A DNA stretch of 64,000 bases, taken from Halorubrum ruber. GTDB lineage: Archaea > Halobacteriota > Halobacteria > Halobacteriales > Haloferacaceae. Below the pieces are notes generated by a model. It was not told the origin of the DNA, made no database searches, and saw only the letters and a list, made by a program, of their open reading frames with translations. Location of the stretch: assembly GCF_018228765.1 (NCBI RefSeq), contig NZ_CP073695.1, positions 992,001 to 1,056,000 of the forward strand, given 5' to 3'. How positions within the stretch are numbered: position 1 is the stretch's first letter; every line of letters begins with the position of its first letter. Both the position numbers and the translations under genes were made by a program. Below are positions 59,295 through 64,000 of this stretch, piece after piece.

Positions 59295-62200
59295 TCACCG
59301 CCGCTCCACGTCGACGAAGGCGTCGTACTGCGCGTTGCTCCCGCCGACCAGGTCCGAGAGACCGGTGTCGCCGAGTCGCGCGTCTAACGGCTGGACGTGG
59401 TTGATCGCGAAGCCGGCGTCGCGGCCCTTCGCGTACCCGGCCTCCTCGCTCATCGGCTCGTCGAACTGGTAGTCGCTGTGGCCGTCGGCCTCGACCGCCG
59501 GCCGCGTCTCGCCGTCAACTGTCTGGGCCGTCGCCCCGTCGCCGGTCCGACCCCAGCCCCACATCGCCCCGACGACGCCCGGCCGGATGCCGCTCGTGAC
59601 CATCGCGACCCCGTCGACGGTCTCGCGACCGGCGTCGATAGCGATCTCGTCGCCGTTCTCGATGCCCCGCTCCTCGGCGTCTCGGGGGTTGATCCACAGC
59701 GGGTTCTCGGGGCGCGTCTCGCGGAGCCACGGGCTGTTCTGGGTGCGGTGCATGCCCTGCGTCCGCGGCTTCCAGTTGATCAGCCGGAGCGGGCGCTCCC
59801 GGTCATCGTCGCCGCTCACCGCGGCCTGGACGGTGCCGTCGTAGTGTTCGACGTCGTCGACCCGCGGCAGCGGGTCGAAGCGTTCGCCGGTGAAGGAGTG
59901 TTTCCCGTTCGGGACGACCTCGCTGTAGAAGTCGACGCGGGACTCGAGCTTGTACCGCATGTGCTCGCCGTCGTAGGCGTTCGAGTCGTCCGCGCGCTCG
60001 GCGTAGTCGTAGTCGTGACCGTGCTCGGCGAACGCCTCGTCGTACCCCTCGGTCGGCTCCTCGAAGCGGCCGCCCCGGTTCAACACGGTGACGACCTTCG
60101 GCCACTCCTCGTCGGTGACCGCAGCCTTCCAGCGGTCGAGGTCGAACGCCTCGCCGAGGCCGTTCTCGTGGCTCTCGCGGAACACCCGCCGCTCGTCCTC
60201 GCTCGCGTCCGCGACCGGGTCGCGGCTGTAGGCGATGTTGGCGGCGAGCTTCAGGTAGAAGTCCTCGGCCCGTTCGAGGGGCCACAGGTCTCCGTCGGCG
60301 TCGGGGACGGCGTCCTCGCCGACTCCCGGGAGGTCGAGCTCCGACCACAGCTCGACGAGGACGTCCTCGAACGGACGCGCGTTCGGGACGACCGACACCG
60401 CCGGCTGGCTGATCTTCTCGTCGGCCAGCCGCTTGTTCGGGTACGTCCCGAAGTTCTCCCACCGTTCGAGGTAGGTCGGCTCCGGCAGGATGTAGTCGGC
60501 GTACTGGCTCGTCTCGCCGATGACCGTGTCCGAGGCGACGATCAGCGGGATCGTGTCGGTGTCCTTCAGTATCGCCGGGATCTCGTCGCCGCCGGCGACC
60601 GCCATCACGTGGTTGTTCGAGTACGGCCGGATGAACAGCGCCTCGACGCCGTACGGGTACTCGTCGGCGGCGCTGCCGTAGAGCTCCTGGGTCGCCTGCG
60701 GCGGCGCGACGGGGAACCACGGCCGCTTCGCCGGGTAGCCGTCGTCGCGGTCGAAAAGCGAGGTGTCCTCGTAGTTGACGCCGCCGCGGAGCAGGGGGAT
60801 CCCCCACGGCGAGTGGCCGTCCGGGACCGAACCGAGCTCGTACCGGCCCGACATGGTGTCGTAGCCGGCGTACGGCGTGATCTGGCCGCCCTTCCAGTCG
60901 TAGTTCCCGATGAGGTGCTGGAGGGTGGCGATCGCCCGCGTGTTGTAGAAGCCGTTGGTGTGCTTCGCCGGCCCGCGGTAGGCCATGATCGCCGCCCGCT
61001 TGCCGTGGCTGGTGAACTCGTCGGCGATCTCGGCGATCTGCTCGGCCGGTACGCCGGCCATCTCGGCGTACTCCTCGACGGTGTGTTCGAAGACGCGCTC
61101 GCGGTACTGGCTCCAGACGCTCCGGACCGCCGTCCCGTCGATTGTCACGTCGACGTCGAGGACCGCCGTGTCGACCTCGCTCGCGGGGCGCGGCTCGCCC
61201 GTCGCCGCGTCGACGGCGACGAAGTCGTCGGCGGCCTCGTCGTCCTCGTCGACGAGTCCTAGGTCGGCGGCGTGCGCCTTCGGCCCCGCCGGCTCGTCGA
61301 CGAGGACGAGGTGTGTCGCGTCGCTCCACGTCGGCTCGTCGTCGTCGCTCGCGGCCGACCGCGAGGGGTTCTGGAGGTACGTCAGGTCGTGGCGGTCGTT
61401 CTCGATGATCCACCGCGCCATCCCGAGCGCGAGCGCCCCGTCCGCGCCGGGTTCGACGGGCACCCACGTGTCGGCCTTCTCGGCCGTCTTCGACAGGCGC
61501 GGGTCGACGACGTCCATCCGCATCCCGTCCTCGATGGCGTTCGTCAGCTTCGGCGCGAGCCACGTCGGGCCCTTGTTGGCGACCATCGGGTTGGTCCCCC
61601 ACGCGATGAGGTACTCGCAGTTCTCGACGTCCGGGTACTGCCGCTTCTTCTGGGCGGCGTGCGACCGAACGTTGCCCATCACGCTCGAGACGCCGCAGGT
61701 CCCCGCGTGGTGGATGCTGTTGATCGACCCGAGCCCCTGATGCCAGAGCCGGTTGCGGATGAAGTTCCGCCGGAACCCGCCGACGTCGACGATCTGGTTG
61801 GACTTCGGGCCGAGGTCGGGGTGGTCGGTGTCGATGAGGTCGTCCGCGTACTTCTCGTCGAACGCTGACTTGGACAGCTCGCCGCTCTGAACGGCCTCCC
61901 AGTCGCTCATCACCGCCTCCTGCGGGGCGTACCCCCAGATGTCTTCGAGCCCGGGGTGGCCGAGCTCGTCGTCGCCCTCGACGATGTCCCGGATCGCCTC
62001 GTCCCATGAGACGGTCTTCCACTCGCCCGAGCCCCGCGGGCCGACCCGCTTCATCGGCTGCCGGACGCGGTAGCTGTCGAAGGCCGTCTGGATGCCCGCC
62101 TGTCCCTTCAGGCAGATCCGGCCGCCCGAAAGCGACCAGCGGTCGGTGTCGACGTCGCCGCTCCCATCGACGTCGCCCATCGCCACGTCCTCCGGGTCGC

Positions 62201-62552
62201 TGTCGTAGGGGACCTGCGAGAACGGTTGCGTGGTGAGGAACGAGTACGGGTTTCCGGCGAGCTTCCGGACGAGCGAGCTGTACTCGCCGGTGCCGCTCCC
62301 GTCCGCGAGCCTGACCTTGATCGGACAGAACGTGTTACACTGGCCGCAGGTTGTGTGTATCACGTCGCTCGCGCCGTACTCGCCGTACTCGTCGCCGACG
62401 TAGTGGTGTTCGTCGTCGGTCCACAGGTCGTCGACGTCCACGTCGACCGCGGCGTTGCTCGCCGCCGCGATAACTCCGATACTCCCGGCCGCCTTGACGA
62501 AGTCGCGACGCGAAACCCCCGCGCCGCCCTCGCCCGAATCGTCGGAACTCAT
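59295..62552 (-). CDS. Tat-exported molybdopterin oxidoreductase, catalytic subunit
   Basis: 1085 aa, a large member of the CISM (DMSO reductase) superfamily. N-terminal Tat signal SRRDFVKAAGSIGV (14-27), then the [4Fe-4S] motif HTTCGQCNTFCPI (Cys69, Cys72, Cys76) with the fourth Cys in GGRICLKGQAG (about 146). The Mo ligand region is HHAGTCGVSS with Cys near 285, so molybdenum is bound by Cys as in polysulfide, thiosulfate and tetrathionate reductases rather than by Ser as in DMSO reductase. The C-terminal dinucleotide-binding domain has PLWINPRDAEERGIENGD. Substrate cannot be decided from sequence. The NrfD gene overlaps its start by ATGA. Confidence 0.88.
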   Translation of the reverse strand: MSSDDSGEGGAGVSRRDFVKAAGSIGVIAAASNAAVDVDVDDLWTDDEHHYVGDEYGEYGASDVIHTTCGQCNTFCPIKVRLADGSGTGEYSSLVRKLAGNPYSFLTTQPFSQVPYDSDPEDVAMGDVDGSGDVDTDRWSLSGGRICLKGQAGIQTAFDSYRVRQPMKRVGPRGSGEWKTVSWDEAIRDIVEGDDELGHPGLEDIWGYAPQEAVMSDWEAVQSGELSKSAFDEKYADDLIDTDHPDLGPKSNQIVDVGGFRRNFIRNRLWHQGLGSINSIHHAGTCGVSSVMGNVRSHAAQKKRQYPDVENCEYLIAWGTNPMVANKGPTWLAPKLTNAIEDGMRMDVVDPRLSKTAEKADTWVPVEPGADGALALGMARWIIENDRHDLTYLQNPSRSAASDDDEPTWSDATHLVLVDEPAGPKAHAADLGLVDEDDEAADDFVAVDAATGEPRPASEVDTAVLDVDVTIDGTAVRSVWSQYRERVFEHTVEEYAEMAGVPAEQIAEIADEFTSHGKRAAIMAYRGPAKHTNGFYNTRAIATLQHLIGNYDWKGGQITPYAGYDTMSGRYELGSVPDGHSPWGIPLLRGGVNYEDTSLFDRDDGYPAKRPWFPVAPPQATQELYGSAADEYPYGVEALFIRPYSNNHVMAVAGGDEIPAILKDTDTIPLIVASDTVIGETSQYADYILPEPTYLERWENFGTYPNKRLADEKISQPAVSVVPNARPFEDVLVELWSELDLPGVGEDAVPDADGDLWPLERAEDFYLKLAANIAYSRDPVADASEDERRVFRESHENGLGEAFDLDRWKAAVTDEEWPKVVTVLNRGGRFEEPTEGYDEAFAEHGHDYDYAERADDSNAYDGEHMRYKLESRVDFYSEVVPNGKHSFTGERFDPLPRVDDVEHYDGTVQAAVSGDDDRERPLRLINWKPRTQGMHRTQNSPWLRETRPENPLWINPRDAEERGIENGDEIAIDAGRETVDGVAMVTSGIRPGVVGAMWGWGRTGDGATAQTVDGETRPAVEADGHSDYQFDEPMSEEAGYAKGRDAGFAINHVQPLDARLGDTGLSDLVGGSNAQYDAFVDVERR

Positions 62553-63820
62553 TCGTGGTCACCTCCGGAAAGCGGGGTCAACGGAAGCGTCTCCGCGCCC
62601 AGCGTGTACAACAGCAGCCCGACGCCGATCATGCCGACGCTCGTTCCCCACTCGACGAGGGTCGGGAAGTACGACCCGTGAGGGAGCCCCTCCATCACGG
62701 GCATGACCTGCGCCGGAACGACGATGTTGAACCGCACCGCGACGATTCCGACGACGACGCTCAGCCCGGCCAGAACCATCACCGAGGGCGAGCGCCGCCA
62801 TGACCGCTTGCTCAGCAACACCATGGGGAATACCCAGCTGAAGCCGACCATGAACCACCAGAACGACCACGACATCGGGCCGTACATGATCACCTGCCAG
62901 GTCTCGATCTCGTGGGGGTGGAGGCTGGCGATCGCGATGAACGTCTCGATGGCGGTCAGCGCGGCGTCGACGATAATGAAGCCGATCACCAGCTGTGCGA
63001 GCCGATCCAACAGGTCAGGGTCGACCGACTCGCCGTCGAACAGCCGGGTCCGAAGCACGTAGATCAGCATCACCAGGGCGGTCCCGCTGAGTAGCGCCGA
63101 GACGACGAATATCACCGGGAACAGTCCGCTGTTCCAGTACGGACGGGCCTTCGAGACGGCGAACAGCACGCCGGTGCCGCCGTGGACCATGAAGATCGCC
63201 AGCGGGATCCCGACGACGCCGGCCCGCTTGAGCCAGCGTCGGTCGAACGCCTGCGACGCCTCGCTCGTGTCGAGCCGGCCGAGCGCGAGCGCCGCGTAGA
63301 ACCGCCTTTTGAGCCCCGAAGTGCGCTCGGCGACCCGCGCAAGGTCGATCCGCATCGAGAAGTACAGCTCCGTGATCAAGATCCCGATGTAGGCCACGTA
63401 GGCGTGGACCTCCCACGAGAGCGCCGAGGTCAGCTGGCGCCAGAGGAACGGGAAGTACATCCGGTCCATCCGCCCGAGGTCGATCCAGACGAACAGCAGC
63501 GCCACCGCCATGCTGATGACGGCTGCGAACAGCGCCTCGCGGTCGATCCGGTGCATCCCCTCGACCTCGAAGACGTTCGCCATCGTGCTCACGAGGAAAG
63601 CGCCGGCCGAGAGGCCGACGAAGTAGATGTAGAACGCGACCCACGCGCCCCACGGGACGACGCTCGTGAGGTTCGTGCTCGCCATCCCCTCCGTGAGCCG
63701 AAAGTACGTCGCGTACGCGCCGACGGCGACGAGGACGCCGACGACCGCGTACCAGGCGACGCGCAGCCGGTCGTCCTCGAACCCCGGGTCGAACTCGACG
63801 TGTGGACTCTGTGTCGCCAT
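62549..63820 (-). CDS. NrfD/PsrC-type membrane anchor subunit
   Basis: 423 aa with about nine or ten helices. The NrfD fold is indicated by PWGAWVAFYIYFVGLSAGAFLVSTMANVF (about 56-84), WVDL-like FVWIDLGRMDRMYF and SFWWFMVGFSWVFPMVLL. It would take electrons from menaquinol and hand them to the B subunit. It lies between the B subunit (upstream) and the catalytic subunit. Halophile-type acidic loops are few because most of the chain is in the membrane. Confidence 0.9.
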   Translation of the reverse strand: MATQSPHVEFDPGFEDDRLRVAWYAVVGVLVAVGAYATYFRLTEGMASTNLTSVVPWGAWVAFYIYFVGLSAGAFLVSTMANVFEVEGMHRIDREALFAAVISMAVALLFVWIDLGRMDRMYFPFLWRQLTSALSWEVHAYVAYIGILITELYFSMRIDLARVAERTSGLKRRFYAALALGRLDTSEASQAFDRRWLKRAGVVGIPLAIFMVHGGTGVLFAVSKARPYWNSGLFPVIFVVSALLSGTALVMLIYVLRTRLFDGESVDPDLLDRLAQLVIGFIIVDAALTAIETFIAIASLHPHEIETWQVIMYGPMSWSFWWFMVGFSWVFPMVLLSKRSWRRSPSVMVLAGLSVVVGIVAVRFNIVVPAQVMPVMEGLPHGSYFPTLVEWGTSVGMIGVGLLLYTLGAETLPLTPLSGGDHE

Positions 63821-63824
63821 GGGT

Positions 63825-64000
63825 CTATTTGAGGTAGTAGACGTTGGGGTCGGTCCCCTCGTCTTCTTTCAGTTGGAACGCGCGCGACGAGTCGGCCATC
63901 TTCGCGACCTCGCTGTCGGGGTTCTCGAGATCGCCCATGTTCCGGGCGTCGCCGACGCACGTCTCGACGCAGGCCGGCTCCTCGCCGCGCTCTAACCGGT
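63825..64000 (-). CDS. Iron-sulfur B subunit of the molybdoenzyme, partial at right edge
   Basis: 57 codons of the C-terminus are visible, with a stop at 63825-63827. The segment reads ACVETCVGDARNMGDLENPDS followed by a short tail ending NVYYLK; the C-x3-C and the GDAR stretch match the last cluster region of four-cluster ferredoxin-like subunits (DmsB/PsrB/TtrB). The start lies beyond position 64000, so the operon promoter is not in the window. Confidence 0.8.
   Translation of the reverse strand, partial: RLERGEEPACVETCVGDARNMGDLENPDSEVAKMADSSRAFQLKEDEGTDPNVYYLK

Noticed and set aside
59397..61262. 621-codon plus-strand frame opposite the molybdoenzyme
   Set aside because: Fully antisense to a well-supported gene and made of Val/Arg/Asp repeats typical of shadow frames.

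Overview
The window is a dense stretch of a haloarchaeal (class Halobacteria) chromosome. Nearly every protein is rich in Asp and Glu, third codon positions are strongly GC-biased, and promoters are of the archaeal TTTATA type about 25-30 nt before the start codon, so many transcripts look leaderless. Recognised families (CheF, salactin-like actin homologue, archaeal shikimate kinase, DGGGP synthase of archaeal lipids, GTP cyclohydrolase III, HTH_10 regulators) point the same way. The gene mix is compatible with Halorubrum or a close relative, but that genus-level guess is inference.

Layout. 1-8.5 kb: housekeeping and conserved haloarchaeal genes (HTH regulator cut by the left edge, hisI, GNAT, DUF92 kinase-like, HAD phosphatase, GTP cyclohydrolase III with a frameshift, menB, CBS protein). 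8.5-14 kb: an APC permease fused to two Usp domains, then quinol nitric oxide reductase divergent from a MoaD-like beta-grasp protein ending in Cys-Cys; each start codon has an AACATGTT palindrome centred exactly 44.5 nt upstream. 14.0-14.9 kb: a structured noncoding repeat and a tRNA-Leu(UAA) followed by duplicated 3' ends. 15-20.2 kb: ferredoxin, DUF5796-type protein, a lipoprotein operon, shikimate kinase and chorismate mutase. 20.2-20.8 kb: a MazF-type toxin-antitoxin cassette sitting between the chorismate mutase 3' end and a second, diverged copy of that 3' end. 21-25 kb: phosphate transporter (frameshifted), NikR and a nickel exporter/transporter, MFS transporter.

25-37.6 kb is a catabolic island: D-2-hydroxyacid dehydrogenase, glutaryl-CoA dehydrogenase-like enzyme, two enolase-superfamily sugar-acid dehydratase candidates, a LarA-family (nickel hydroxyacid racemase-like) protein, an SDR with a non-canonical active site, a cupin, a FAH-family hydrolase, a Usp protein and a TAXI-TRAP transporter. 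Read together these fit import of a sugar acid, dehydration, oxidation and diketo-acid hydrolysis to pyruvate plus a 2-hydroxyacid, followed by racemisation and oxidation of that hydroxyacid. That pathway is a hypothesis.

37.8-45.5 kb: an HMA/P-type-ATPase-like membrane protein lacking the catalytic domains, cheF, 2Fe-2S ferredoxin, a small protein coupled to an AhbC-type radical SAM haem-biosynthesis enzyme, an HTH_10 regulator, the actin homologue, DGGGP synthase and a SUI1 factor. 45.5-52.3 kb: TgpA-like transglutaminase, DUF58 and MoxR operon, dihydroorotase, a membrane protein. 52.3-52.8 kb: second, inverted copy of the structured repeat. 52.8-57.4 kb: serS, NmrA-like protein, a PIN/ribbon-helix-helix toxin-antitoxin pair, LURP-one protein, lipoprotein. 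57.5-64 kb: a molybdoenzyme respiratory operon (iron-sulfur B subunit cut by the right edge, NrfD membrane subunit, Tat-exported catalytic subunit, TorD chaperone) followed by Mrp.

Three genes carry an apparent single-base loss in a C or G run, which suggests indel errors in the assembly or recent mutation; these should be checked before the proteins are used.
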